DNA of 64,000 bases from Budorcas taxicolor (lineage: Eukaryota; Chordata; Mammalia; Artiodactyla; Bovidae): the NCBI RefSeq assembly GCF_023091745.1, contig NC_068915.1:48480001-48544000 (forward strand). The letters are read 5' to 3'. Shown here piece by piece: positions 1-10,905 of this stretch. The position numbers and the translations under genes were made by a program. Under the pieces are notes generated by a model. It did not search any database. It had not been told where the DNA came from and worked only from the letters and a program-made list of their open reading frames with translations. Position 1 is the first letter of the stretch. The number at the start of each line of letters is the position of its first letter.

Positions 1-19
1 GGTGAGGGTGCAGATCCCA

Positions 20-241
20 GCAAGCTGAAGCATGACAGTCTCCTGGAGACTGAATCCTGGGGCAGGTCAAGGGAGGTTGGCCTCCCAAGAATTGGGTCCC
101 TGGACAGGTCAAGGCATGATAACCACCCGGGACCCCTGGACTGGCAGATCCCAGAGCAGGTTGAGGCATGAAAAGCTTTTGAGGACCAGATCCCTAGGCA
201 GGTTGAGGAAGGTTGACCTCCTGGGACCCCCGGACTGGTGG
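20..241. repeat. Degenerate 42-bp minisatellite, five units
   Basis: Units start at about 20, 62, 104, 156 and 198, each with a version of GCAGGTYRAGG. Spacings are 42, 42, 52 and 42, so one unit carries about 10 extra bases. Each unit then has a GGTTGACCTCC-like and GGGACCCCTGGACTG-like part. The array is GC-rich in an otherwise AT-rich window. A period of 42 keeps frame, so an 87-codon open frame (32-295) runs through it, but I see no protein family in it. It lies just upstream of LTR-type sequence and could be enhancer-type repeats of a retroelement; that is inference. Confidence 0.75.
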
Positions 242-419
242 GTGTCCCTAAGGTCTCCATCAGGACCAGTGCTGGATAGGATGAAGGGGTTGTAATTTTA
301 ACTTATTGCCAGTTTGTTCACCACAAATAGAAATAGATAACATGATGTAAAGCAGTCCAAGTCTGTGCCCTGAGATTGGGAACCTGGTGAAACAGTTATA
401 AGCCTTATCCTCCTATTGC

Positions 420-689
420 TCTGCTGCTGCTGTTGCTAAGTCACTTCAGTCGTGTCCAATTCTGTGCGACCCCATAGACAGCAGCTCCCCTGGCCATGGG
501 ATTCTCCAGGCAAGAACACTGGAGTGGGTTGCCATTTCCTTCTCCAATGCATGAAAGTGAAAAGTGAGAGTGAAGGCACTCAGTCGTGTCTGACTCTTCG
601 CGACCCCATGGACTGCAGCCTACCAGGCTCCTCCGCCCATGGAATTTTCCAGGCAAGAGTACTGGAGTGGGTTGCCATTGTCTCCAATG
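420..689 (-). mobile_element. Bov-A2 SINE (dimer)
   Basis: The plus strand reads CTGCTGCTGCTGTTGCTAAG, then two Bov-A monomers, each with a CAGTCGTGTC and an ACTGGAGTGGGTTGCCATT block, joined by an AAGTGAAAAGTGA linker. This is the reverse complement of the Bov-A2 dimer found in pecoran ruminants. Both monomers are complete. No confident target duplication was found. It interrupts the LTR-rich block at the start of the window. Confidence 0.93.
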
Positions 690-1169
690 GTAAACATTTC
701 ATTTTGATAGACCCACTTTAGGTAATAAGAGAAGTGATGACAAAGAAATGGGTTATCTGGCCCTGTTACGGGCATTAAGATTATTTTAACAATAAGTGGG
801 ATGGAGTAATGTTGCCCACAAGGGGGCAGGGTCCTGGTTGTAGGAGTTAATAAGTGGCTTAACAAATTTATAAGAGGTAACAGACCAGATGTTCCGTAAA
901 AGTGGAGTGGAGATTTGATCTGGGGGTATGTTTGTGACTTTAGAAGAAGAGTGATGGGCCCAAATGGCCTGCAGGGATAATTCCCAAAGTGACAAACATT
1001 ATCACTGGAAGCCCAAGTGCCTTTGAAGGGATTTCAACAGATAGATTCCTAGCAGGCATTGCGTGTCTGTCTCCCACCCTAGCAGGTTCACTGAGAGTTG
1101 CTGATGTTGCACATGTTGTAGGAACCATAGAAGATGAATGTCTGAATATCTAGAGGGAACATTGTAGGC
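690..1169. other. Unassigned, probably ERV-related
   Basis: Not recognised with certainty. It sits between a Bov-A2 and an LTR-like segment and is less AT-rich than the single-copy parts of the window, so it may be retroviral internal or U3 sequence. Short open frames on both strands show no conserved motif. Confidence 0.3.
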
Positions 1170-1680
1170 CAGGAAGGGACTCAGGAAAAGAGCATAAAAC
1201 AGGAGGGAAGGGGGCAGGGCACAGCTTTTGAAAGAATGACATAGCACAAGGGCATAACATAAACCAATTAAAATCAATTGGCTCCAAGATGACAAGTCAA
1301 ATTCAAGTAAACCTTAATCCCCAATCTGCAAGCTAACTGACACACCCAGAGGTGGCAGGACAGTTCCAAGACACTGGCAAACGATGGACGAGTGGGTGGT
1401 TCCAGTGATTTGATGATCCTCCCACTCATTAGCATATGAATTCACCCAGCTTGCAAAATTAGCCAGACCACATTTCATGGCCAAAACACTCCCTCTGCAA
1501 TGGCCTACACCCTGCAGAGTGTGCTTATCTCAGAATCCTAACAAATCCACCTCTTACCTATTGCTGTGTCTCTAATTGAATTTTTGCAATGAGACATCAG
1601 AGCCTGAGCTTCATTATGTCCTGAAGCCAGGCATCATGCATGGGTTTTGGCAGGGCTCAAGTCTCAGGAGAGAGGAGCTG
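1170..1680 (+). mobile_element. Probable ERV1-type LTR (fossil)
   Basis: Several phrases match a ruminant class-I LTR pattern in order: AACCTTAATCCCCAATCTGC, a TCATTAGCATATGAATTCACC block near 1430, the TGCAGAGTGTG block near 1515, then TCTTACCTATTGCTGTGTCTC and ATGAGACATCAGAGCCTGAG. In such LTRs the last part spans the poly(A) signal and U5. The signal here is the variant AACAAA near 1540. Boundaries and subfamily are from memory and approximate. No intact retroviral gene is attached. Confidence 0.45.
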
Positions 1681-2029
1681 AAGGACAGGAGGAAAAAGCA
1701 ATGGGAAAAACGTGCCAAGGAATCCTCTTAATAACCTGCCTGAAAATCTGCTAAACACCTGATCTGTGCTCGCAGTTTTCATTGGCCTGATCCTTGCCAC
1801 AAAGAAGATTAAGGACAGAAGACCCCACCGGCTTGGGTAACAGCTACTGGGGCTCAGCAGATAGTGGAGCCTTTGGGACATACTGAGGAGTAGCCTCTCC
1901 AGAGTCTCTCAGTTGCACCCACTGCAGCTTGCCTGTTCAATGGGGTGGGGCGGTGGGGGGGGGGGGGGCAGGGTGGTGTGTGGGAGGAAACAAGAAATGA
2001 GACAGCCATAGGAGCGAGGGCCTCCTATC
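1681..2029. other. Unassigned sequence with a G14 tract
   Basis: This lies between two LTR-like segments and may be retroviral internal sequence, but nothing coding is recognisable. It contains a run of 14 G at 1955-1968 within a wider G-rich stretch (about 1940-1985), which could form a G-quadruplex on the plus strand and is a likely length-variable site. Confidence 0.4.
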
Positions 2030-2803
2030 TTAACCAGAGGTCTTCTGGAATCTGAAACTGAGCCCTGAGAGCTTTCTGCTGAGTTCGTTTTTCACTGTCC
2101 CACTTTTCATCATGCTGGGCTTTTTGTCACTTACCCTGCACTGGGTTTTCTTCGTGTTTTGCTTCCACTTCAGGAGCTTTTGCCAAGCTGGGCTCCTGCT
2201 GTGCTTGGCCTCCTCCTTGCGGGGGCCTGGCTGAGGTTGTTTCAGCCAGGTTAAATCAGAGTCACAGCACCATAGATGTTGAAGGAGTGTGTAATTTCCT
2301 CAGTTCTGTCTCGTCACAACAAAAATTTGAAGTGATAGACCAGCATTAAAGCCCTCAGACAAACCATGTCTTAGTTCTTGAATAGGTCAGTGTCACAGCT
2401 CTTGGACAGATCAGTATTACAGCTCTGTGTTACAGCTCAGTTTTATTTAGAAAATAAAGGAAATTACATCCTCGAGGTGTGAGGGCATGCTGACCCAAAA
2501 GAAATGAAGAGAAGGAAAAGGAAGAGAGAGGGAGAGAGGGAGAGGGAGGGAGAGAGCACGCGCGAGAGAGACACCCCCCTTCCCACCTCAACCCCGGCCT
2601 TTGGCTCCTCTTTTTATGTTTTTTTCTCCTCCCCCTGGGCCTGCCCTATGTAAACTGGGCTAGGCAGGAGTGCTGTTTGATTTACCTGAGGTCCTCACTC
2701 TTGTCCTCGGACCTTCTTTTGTTCTATTTTGGCGGGTTTTCCCTTCCTTGTCTTTTAGCCACCACCATTCTGGAATCCTTTTTCCTATTCTAACTACGTA
2801 ACA
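2030..2803 (+). mobile_element. Ruminant LTR (BTLTR1-like), degenerate
   Basis: The segment has LTR-like order: a GC-richer upstream part, a poly(A) signal AATAAA at 2453-2458, a GA-rich tract at about 2501-2557, a TTTTTATG/CT-rich stretch, and a possible CA end near 2803. The phrase CAACAAAAATTTGAAGTGA and the three related copies of CAG(C/A)TC(T/A)..GA..AG/ATCAGT near 2385-2440 are familiar from bovine LTRs. The subfamily name is from memory. The start could be as late as a TG at 2277. It looks like a solo or fragmentary LTR; no gag, pol or env follows. Confidence 0.55.
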
Positions 2804-4881
2804 GAATGAAGTAGTTACTTTTGGAAACTTGTTTAAATCACCAGAATAACATTTAGAACATTATGACTTCTTAACGTTTATAGAATAGTGCTCCAATAAC
2901 CTGGAAGACACTATTTAGTTTTTAAAACCTACTTCTAGGAAGACATTGTAGATCATAAGGATTAACAAATTAAAACAAATTAAAATTAGCAAAATAAAAC
3001 AGAGAACTCTCTCTGAATGATGGAAATAGGACAGACTCAGTAACTTTTTAACCTGAATATTATCAAAATGTTAAATATAAGAGTGATTGAGAGGTTTGGA
3101 AAGACATTAATGACATTCATGCTAAGTAAATTTAAGGCAATAAAAAATTATAATATTTTAAAGTGTATTTTTTCCTTTAAAGGAATTCTTTCATGAGCCC
3201 TAAGGGAATTGCTAATTATTACTTCTTCATAGATTGTGAGAGACACAAATTATTAGAGTTCTAAGAAAACAGTTTTTGTAATGCTTTAATGCTCCAATCT
3301 TAATGTTTAATTGATTTAATTAGCTTCTTCAAAGGCTTATATGTTTAAAAATAATAAATTTAAACAAGTTTCACAGTTTTGGAAGAGTTTATACTATTTC
3401 ATTATCAGAAATTAAATGTACCCTGAAGCTACTACATCAAATACATATGTGTTAATTGGGACATTAGAAAATGAATTTTGGCTGTGTTTCTCAGTGATAG
3501 AGACAGCAAATTACTGTGAGATTCCTAAATGTACTCTATTAAAGTGTGGGTTTACTGAAATATCCCTGGTCAACATTTAATCATATTGAGAGATGGGAGA
3601 ATGTCTTATTCATCTACAAAATACTAGCATCTAGCAAACTTATAGTTCCTACTTGGCCTTATATATATGTGTGTATATATATATATATATAAAAGAAAAA
3701 AGGAAAGATACATTTAGAGCACAGAAGTAGTTTATTTAGATATTCATAAATGTATAATTTATTTGTGCTTCAACTAAAACTTAATCTGCTATAATTTTGT
3801 CTATTAAACAGAATGCTAAACAGAGTTCATGTCATGATATACAGAGCAGATTATAACCTGCTGTGAATGAAAGTTGAGGTAATGATATTTCTGTAAGTGA
3901 GTGTCATATGAGGAAGTATTTTCCAAGATACTCAATTATTTTGTGTGTACATATGGTCAGGGCAATAAGCATACTGCTAAAACATAGTGAAGTGCGAGAA
4001 TTAGGAATGCTTCCATGTGTCTTTGAGACATCATTATATTATAAGAACACTTGAGCTCTACTTGCTCTACTTATTTGATGCTATTTTAGATCTCACTTCT
4101 TTCAAAGACACTGACAATAATTCTTATACTGAAAAGTTTTCCTTGACTTCCTGGCATCTAGCAGAAGTACTTTGTAATGCTACTACATAATGAACAAGTT
4201 TACACTACAAATTGAAGAGAAATTCAAGTTACACAGCAATGAGTTAATATTAACTAAATTCATATGAATAGTCACACATTATAGTTTAAATTATGTTATA
4301 CTGAAAATGTGTATAGCCCAATGGGCCAAATGTATTATATTTTCACTTTAGGCCATAAGTATAGGTATCCCCCCAAAAAATCTAATTTCCTTAAGTTCTG
4401 GAAACTACCTCAATAAATATTTGGGCCATTTTAGATTGTATAAAATAGTCTGATTTAGAATCACATACATTGTGTGCATATTTCAGTAAGTACCCTTGTC
4501 TATATTTAAATAATTGTTCAAGTATACATTCAATTAACAGAATTATAGACACTTTTACTAGGACAGTGTCTTAGGTAGTTGCTATATACTTTGCCAGTTT
4601 TGGGTTAAAAAGATTTTTTAAAAAACAGATATGCTTATTTGGCTATAAAATAAAACTCATAGAAGATATTTCATTAATAAAATTACTAGTATCATTTATA
4701 ATCATGATAAATATATTTTGATAGCTACTCTTACACTGAAAAAACTGCAATGAATAGATTTGAAATTATAGAAGTGAAATTAATTTAAATTTACCAACAC
4801 AATACTCTCTGAAAGTTATATTTGCCCTTCTTTAATAAAAGTTAACTTTTCCTCTCGATAGCTATGTGTGGACGGAAATTC
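2804..4881. other. Single-copy AT-rich DNA
   Basis: I see no recognisable gene or interspersed repeat apart from the dinucleotide tract at 3659-3691. Confidence 0.6.
3659..3691. repeat. (TA)n/(TG)n microsatellite
   Basis: A TA tract with a short TGTGTG interruption, ending in about nine uninterrupted TA units. Confidence 0.9.
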
Positions 4882-5166
4882 TGTTGTTGTTCAGTCAGTA
4901 AGTTTTGTCCGACTCTTTGTGACTTGATGAACTGCATCAAACCAGGCTTCCCTGTCCTTCATTATCACCCTGAGTTTGCTCAAAATCATGCCCATTGAGC
5001 TGGTAATACCATCTGACCATCTTATCCTCTGTTGCCCTCTTCCCTTCTTACCCTCATTTTTCCCTAGCATCAGAGTCTTTTCCATTGAGTAGGCCCTTCT
5101 CATCAAAGTATTGGAGGTCAAAAGTATTGGAGCTTCAGCTTCAACACCAGTCTTTCCAATGATTTT
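4882..5166 (-). mobile_element. BovB LINE, 3' fragment
   Basis: The reverse strand encodes the C-terminal tail of BovB ORF2 (motifs EKTLMLGK, QRIRWSDGIT and KSRTKLTD, in 4891-5121) and ends in the BovB 3' end. Everything upstream in the element is missing. A 12-bp phrase around AAGTATTGGAG is duplicated near 5107-5132, a small tandem duplication inside the copy. It is moderately diverged, so it is not among the youngest copies here. Confidence 0.9.
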
Positions 5167-5439
5167 TTTATATTGATACTGTCAAATTATTTTGTGTGCT
5201 AATAAAGTGTCTGGAATAGATTTTTATTCAAAATTTTCTCCTCACCCATTCTTTGAAAGAATTAGATATAAGTCTTCCATGTCATAATACATGGCAGGCA
5301 AACATCCTGACCAAAGCTAAATCCATCTTTGTCCATCCTTTCTTCAACTGCATCTGTAGCCAGAAGGCAAAAATTATCCAGTGCTTACTTTGGATCATAT
5401 GAGTATATTCCCTTAGTTTATATCAGACTAATAATATTT

Positions 5440-5650
5440 GACTTACCTGGTGGCTCAGATGGTAAAGAATCTGCTGCAATGCAGGAGTTCCACGATCAAT
5501 TACTGGGTCAGGAAGACCTCCTAGAGGGAATGGCAACCCACTTCAGTATTCTTGCCTGGAAACTTACATGGGCAAAGGAGCCTGGTGGGCTACAGTTCAT
5601 GGGGCCACAAAGAGTTGGACACTTGGACACTACTGAACAAATAACACACT
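5440..5650 (+). mobile_element. Bov-tA SINE
   Basis: The tRNA-derived head reads CCTGGTGGCTCAGATGGTAA and is followed by the Bov-A body (CAACCCACTTCAGTATTCTT, then GGGGCCACAAAGAGTTGG). Orientation is plus. A chance open frame (5329-5814) reads through it and is not a gene. Confidence 0.92.
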
Positions 5651-6192
5651 TCAACAGTATTTATACCAAAGCTTCTCCTTCCCCTAGACTTGTAGCCACA
5701 GAGTCAGCATTTTATGATTCTTCATTTACTGGCTTTTCTCTATGGAATACCTTACATTTGAGAACTTTTTATCATTTGATATTCTGTTGTTATCTTTACG
5801 TATACAAAGCTTAGAAGAATACTGTACTCATTATAATTTTAGGCAATTAGTTTCCTGAGATTATTTCTGTAGTTCTGCTATTAATAGTCATAGACAGACA
5901 AAGATTGTTGAAATAGATTTCATCAGCCATTTCTTGTGCCTCCAGATACCATATTCCAATCTGACAGATAATGTAAGCAACCTGTTTCAACAAGTGAAGG
6001 TGTGATTCTAGAAGTCCTGTGTGGTGAAATTTGTAGCTGGCTTACTCTTCAGCATTGTTTCTTGCCTTAGGACTTGAAGTAAATTGCAGGATATGATGGG
6101 CAATTTTGGAAAATCCGTGCTATAGGATGGTGACAGCTTAAATATTTTCCTGACAATTACACATCCATCTATATCTATCTAAGTATATATAT
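5651..6192. other. Single-copy DNA
   Basis: AT-rich sequence; I see no gene or recognisable repeat. Confidence 0.55.
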
Positions 6193-6400
6193 GTGGTTGT
6201 TCAAATGCTTGGTCATGTTTGACTCTGCAATCCCATGGACTGTAGCCTGCCAGGCTCTTCTCTCTATGGGATTTTACAGGCAAGGATATGGGATTTGGGT
6301 TGCCATCTCCTTCACCAGGAGATCTTCTTAATCCAGGGATCATACCTACGTCTCCTGCATCAACAGTCAATTCTTCATCATTGAGCCACCAGGGAAGCCA
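6193..6400 (-). mobile_element. Bov-tA SINE
   Basis: Reverse-complement Bov-tA: the Bov-A body starts after GTGGTTGTTC and the tRNA head ends in GAGCCACCAGGGAAGCC. The tRNA-head end touches a long CA/TG/TA tract, so the SINE landed beside, or later came to border, a microsatellite. Confidence 0.92.
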
Positions 6401-6605
6401 TATACGCGCGCACGTGTGTGTGTGTGTGTGTGTGTACATACATATGTATGTGTGTATACACATAAATGTGTACACACTTATGTATATGTATACACATATA
6501 TGCACACATATATACATATATGTATACACACATATATTCTCCAATACACACACACACATATTCTCAATTACACTCACACACACACATTCCCAAATACATA
6601 TATTT
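6401..6605. repeat. Compound CG/TG/TA/CA microsatellite (~200 bp)
   Basis: A run of CG and CA steps is followed by about 11 TG units and then shuffled TGTA, CATA and CACA blocks up to about 6605. Most of it alternates purine and pyrimidine, a composition that favours Z-DNA. Open frames through it are repeat artefacts. Confidence 0.93.
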
Positions 6606-6801
6606 GGGGAAAAGTTGAGATGAAGCTAAAATGCTAAGATCCTGAAAGAAATTTTAGTCATAGAAAGGAATTTGAACTTTACATTGAATATAAGGGAAAA
6701 TCACTATTATTTTTTAATACTGAACTGATGTAAAGAAACTATTGATTTTAGAAAGAATTCCTAAAAATTACCTGTTAAAGAGCTGAAATAAGTAAAGCTG
6801 T

Positions 6802-7028
6802 GCATGCATCGGTGTGTGCTCAGTCGCTTCAGTCATGTCTGTCCCTTTGAGACCCCATGGGCAGAAGCCCATCAGGCTCCTCTGCTCATGGGATTCTCCA
6901 GGCAAGAATACTGGAGTGGATTGCCATTCCCTCTTCCAGCAGATCTTCCCAACTCAGGGATCAAACCTGGATCTCCTGTGTCTCCTGCATTGAAGGTGGA
7001 TTCTTTACCTCTGAGCCACCAGGGAATC
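6802..7028 (-). mobile_element. Bov-tA SINE
   Basis: Reverse-complement Bov-tA ending in GAGCCACCAGGGAATC. A probable target duplication flanks it: TAAAGCTGT at 6793-6801 and TAAAGATGT from 7029, 8 of 9 bases alike. Confidence 0.9.
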
Positions 7029-8330
7029 TAAAGATGTAAATCTCTAAAAATTAAATGATTTATGGTAACATAATTGATATGGATAACACCTGTGTTCTAC
7101 GGCAGAAGCTTATGGAAATATACAAATCTAATGATCGAGTACAATTCTTTACACATAGAAGCCATTTATTAAGTGTTTATTGAATTAATGATGAATGAAG
7201 AGTTCTAAGAACTTCTTAGGAGCCACACAAAGCAAAACTCATCTTTATTTTCAAGAAATGAAACATTGAAATATGGTACTTTTTTATTCTCTGCTTTCAA
7301 CTTTAAAACAAGGATTATCTCAATTGTGGGAAAGTATTTTAAAGTGCTGTGAAATTCATTTAAAGCTACAGTATAAAGTTTGAATAAACTATCATTTACC
7401 TAAATAACATAGCTGAATAATCATTTTTAAAATATCTCAGTGAGGCCACTCTGATATATTCTTTGAAATAATAATGATACAAAGAACTTAAAAGAAGGAC
7501 ATATACAGATATTTTGAATGCACAGAGAAGTGTGTACTTAATTTCCACTTCAGGACAGATGAATGCAGGAAAGCTGCAAAGCATTCAAAAACACATTTCA
7601 AAGGAGATAATATATTTGAATACATTTAATAAAGTACATTGTTGGAAAGTAAAGCTCAGTATCTCTCTAAAATAAACTAATATCTCCTGGAAAACAGTCT
7701 CTTGAGACCTTGGAAGACTACCTTACCACTAAAAAGAAATTTGTCTGCAAAGTAAAGGTCAACCTGGAGAAATTGTCAATTTTTTTTCTGTAAAGTTAAA
7801 TAAGCTTTTGTTTGGAGGGAGTGGGTGAGGAGATGACAACAAGGTTGAGTGAATTTCTATTTTATCATTCAGATTTCCAGTTGGTTTCTTCAAGCAAGTA
7901 ATTGCAGAGAAGTGAGTTCTTTTCTCACTAGCTAGTAATTTTTCTTATTCTTCAAGCTACAGCTTTCATATCAGTCCTAGGGGCTTTTTTGCTATTTGTA
8001 TTTACTCTGACTTACAACTAGCATTAAGGCTCTCAGTCAAGATGGACATGAAGGAGAAGTGGATGATGGCTTTTAGGGCTAGGAATAAGAGCTTCAGGCT
8101 TTCTTCTTAGATGTAACCACATTATTTTAGATTGCTTTTTGCTTTTTATTTCGCAAAATTATTTTGTAGACTTACTCCAATTTCAGTTACAGATTAAGAA
8201 ACAAAAAACTTAACCTTTAAGTTCCTGACTTAATTCTAAGGAAACTAGGCAATTACAGGTCTGTGTTTTCTATACTTCCAAATGCAGTGGTTAGTTCACT
8301 CTGTTGAATTATATAAACTAGGTTTATTTA
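7029..8330. other. Single-copy DNA
   Basis: AT-rich sequence; no gene or confident repeat seen. Confidence 0.55.
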
Positions 8331-8809
8331 TCAGAGTTCTTCAGAAAGAATATGCAGTAAGAAGACTAATTATAAGGAATTGGCTCACATGATTATAGAG
8401 TCTGGCAATTTCCAAGATGTGCAGGGTTAGTGAGGGAACTGGAGATATAGGAGACCCAATGTTTGTTTTTCCTAGTTCATAGGCCAGAAATCTACAGATC
8501 CTGGAAGAGCTAATATTTCAGCTTGAGTATGAATGTAGGAAAAAGCCAATGTCTCTGTTCAAAGGCAATCAGGCAGAAAGAAATCTCTCTTACTCAGGGA
8601 AATTTCAGCTTTTCTCTTCTATTTATGTTTTCTCCTGACAAGTTGAGGCCTATACACATTATGGAGGGTGATCTCCTTTACACAGTCTACCAATTTAAAT
8701 TTTAATCTCATACAAAAATATCCTCACAGAAACACTCAGAATAATATTTGACCAAATAACTAGACATCCCATGGCCTACTCGAGTTGACGCAGAAAATTA
8801 ACCATCACA
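8331..8809 (-). mobile_element. Ancient MLT2-like LTR (ERVL)
   Basis: Read on the minus strand it starts TGTGATGGTTAATTTT, contains a block related to CCATAATGTG plus a conserved GAGCCAATTCCTTATAAT block, and ends near AAGAACTCTGA. This order is that of the eutherian ERVL LTRs of the MLT2 group. The length of about 480 bp is near the family size. The family assignment is from memory. No retroviral gene adjoins it, so it is probably a solo LTR. Confidence 0.6.
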
Positions 8810-9651
8810 TTAGTAGTATTTTTTTCATTGCTTCAAAGCAAATGATCAGTTAAAATAACTCAAAAACAAGCAAAAAAGAGGAGTTAACAACTAGAACTTA
8901 TAAATTTATTTTTTTCAAAACTAAAAACATAAATTATGAATATGTATTCTATGCATACAAGATATATAGCAATTATTAAAAATTAATAGAAATTACATCC
9001 AGTATTTATTCAGTATTTGAAATGTGCCAAACATTAGGCAAGTTATTTAACATTCTCTATTAGTTAGGAAACTATTCTTACTACTCAGAGAAAGACTGAT
9101 ACACAGCTGGAAAATGGAGAAGTAGGGAAGTCCAGGTAGAACTGAACATTTCTTGGAGCACAGCAAATTTCCCATGTTTTCATTTCTACACTGCATGAAG
9201 TTTATGAATTTGGCCCAGAACCTCAACTGAACTGTGGTTTCTGTTTATGTGAAACTTGCTAAAATGTGGAAAATGATCAAATGAGACATATCACTGCTCA
9301 TTGGAAGGAAACTCTCTTCAGTTATTAATGCAGTCCAGCAATAGACAAAACCTATATACTCTCTTATCCATGCAGGTCCCAGAAAAGTACTTTTATGCAT
9401 TTTATGGAGGCTATTTAAGAACTAGGTAAAACATGGGATTAGAGAAGAAAGTCTATTTGTCCTTTTAATTCTGAAATTTCATCGAATGTAGATAAGCATT
9501 TGTTTTGGTAAAAGTTTAATTCAGGTTTTTTTTTTTTCACTCTAAAAATATACATTTTTAAAAATCTTTCAAAAATAAATTTCACATTGCATAAGAGGAG
9601 ACTTAAAAAATATAACTCAAGGTAAACATTAAGATATACTTTAAGTTATAA
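8810..9651. other. AT-rich DNA with a possible MIR
   Basis: Mostly single-copy. It contains a candidate MIR (listed separately) and a short T tract near 9527. Confidence 0.5.
9001..9130 (-). mobile_element. Possible MIR SINE
   Basis: A reverse MIR-like order can be followed: TATTTATTCAG, then ATGTGCCAAACATTAGG, then a stretch matching the core and AAACTATTCTTACTACTCAG. It is weak and ancient. Confidence 0.4.
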
Positions 9652-10303
9652 TTCAGTTCAGTTCAGTTCAGTTCAGTCGCTCAGTCGTGTCCGACTCTTT
9701 GTGACCCCGTGAATCACAGCATGCCAGGCCTCTCTGTCCATCACCAACTCCTGGAGTTCACTCAGACTCACGTCCATCGAGTCCGTGATGCCATCCAGCC
9801 ATCTCATCCTCTGTCGTTCCCTTCTCCTCCTGCCCCCAATCCCTCCCAGCATCAGAGTCTTTTCCAATGAGTCAACTCTTCGCATGAGGTGGCCAAAGTA
9901 CCGGAGTTTCAGCTTTAGCATCATTCCTTCCAAAGAAATCCCAGGGCTGATCTCCTTTAGGATTGACTGGTTTGACCTCTTTGCTGTCCAAGGGACTCTC
10001 AAGAGTCTTCTCCAACACCACAGTTCAAAAGCATCAATTCTTCGGCGCTCAGCCTTCTTCACAGTCCAACTCTCGCATCCATACATGACCACAGGAAAAA
10101 CCATAGCCTTGACTAGACGGACCTTAGTCGGCAAAGTAATGTCTCTGCTTTTGATTATGCTGTCTGAGTTGGTCATAACTTTTCTTCCAAGGAGTAGGCG
10201 TCTTTTAATTTCATGGCTGCAATCACCATCTGCAGTGATTTTGGAGCCCCCCAAAATAAGGTCTGACACTGTTTCCACTGTTTCCACTGTTTCCCCATCT
10301 ATT
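9652..10303 (-). mobile_element. BovB LINE, 3' 650 bp, well preserved
   Basis: The minus strand carries an uninterrupted 204-codon frame (10287 to 9673), the C-terminal part of BovB ORF2 after the RT core. Visible motifs are GSKITADGDC, MYGCESWTVKKAE, RRLLRVPW, KLRYFGHLMRR and KSRTRLSD. The start is a chance Met within ORF2; the element is 5'-truncated at about 10303. ETV is repeated three times at the N-end (TTTCCACTG tripled, about 10270-10290), a local expansion. The 3' end carries five TTCAG units (9652-9676, plus-strand reading), the BovB tail. Open length and low divergence suggest a fairly recent insertion. Confidence 0.95.
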
Positions 10304-10509
10304 AAGGTATATCATATTTGGGTAATATGATTCGTCAATATGGGGCCATCCTTCATATAAAAAAGAAAAGTTCCATTCTGAGAATTGATGTTGACAATGC
10401 AAGAGGCTTTGCATATGGGTGGAGGGATATATGAGAAATCCCTATACCTTACTCTCAAATTTGTTCTATACATAAAATTTCTCACAAAAAATCTTTTAAA
10501 ATGTAACTC

Positions 10510-10905
10510 TACTGATCTAGTAATTCTAGTAATTCCACTTATAGTCATTTATTTTTTAAAAGTAATTAGAGCTAAAGACTTATAAGTGAAAATGCTATTT
10601 ACTAATATATACTTAGTGGGTTGAAATATTACTATAACCTAAATAGTCAATCTTTGGAAATTAGTGTAATAAATTGTTGCATAGTCATAAGATTTAATGC
10701 CCAAAAGCCTCTGTAATGTGGTTAGGAAAAAAAAAAAAAAAAAGGAGTACTTAGTAACATAGAAAAAGTTCAAAGATAATGACCAAGTTGGGTAGTTTAT
10801 TTGCTCACAAACCCACCTAATTATCTGGTCATTGCACTTCTATGTATTTAAGCAAGAAAAATGAAAACCCATTCAAAGGTTTATACACAAATATTCATAG
10901 CAGTA
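10510..10905 (+). mobile_element. Old L1 (L1M) 3' fragment
   Basis: Plus-strand phrases follow the 3' part of old L1 ORF2: AGTAATTCCACTTATAG, CTATAACCTAAATAGTCAA, TTGTTGCATAGTCAT. A second stretch after the A17 tract (10727-10743) reads CATTGCACTTCTATGTATTTAAG and CAAATATTCATAGCAG. The two stretches overlap in L1 terms, so this may be two fragments or a rearrangement. Confidence 0.55.

Noticed and set aside
5329..5814. 161-codon plus-strand open frame
   Set aside because: The middle third is a Bov-tA SINE read as protein; no independent coding signal on either side.
6179..6637. Overlapping open frames on both strands near 6.2-6.6 kb
   Set aside because: They come from a SINE plus an alternating dinucleotide tract; His/Thr/Val/Tyr repeats are translation of microsatellite.
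9628..10313. ATTAAGATATAC / ATTAAGGTATATC as target duplication of the 9652-10303 BovB
   Set aside because: About 12 bases separate the left copy from the element tail and there are mismatches; AT-rich DNA makes such matches likely. Left as unproven.
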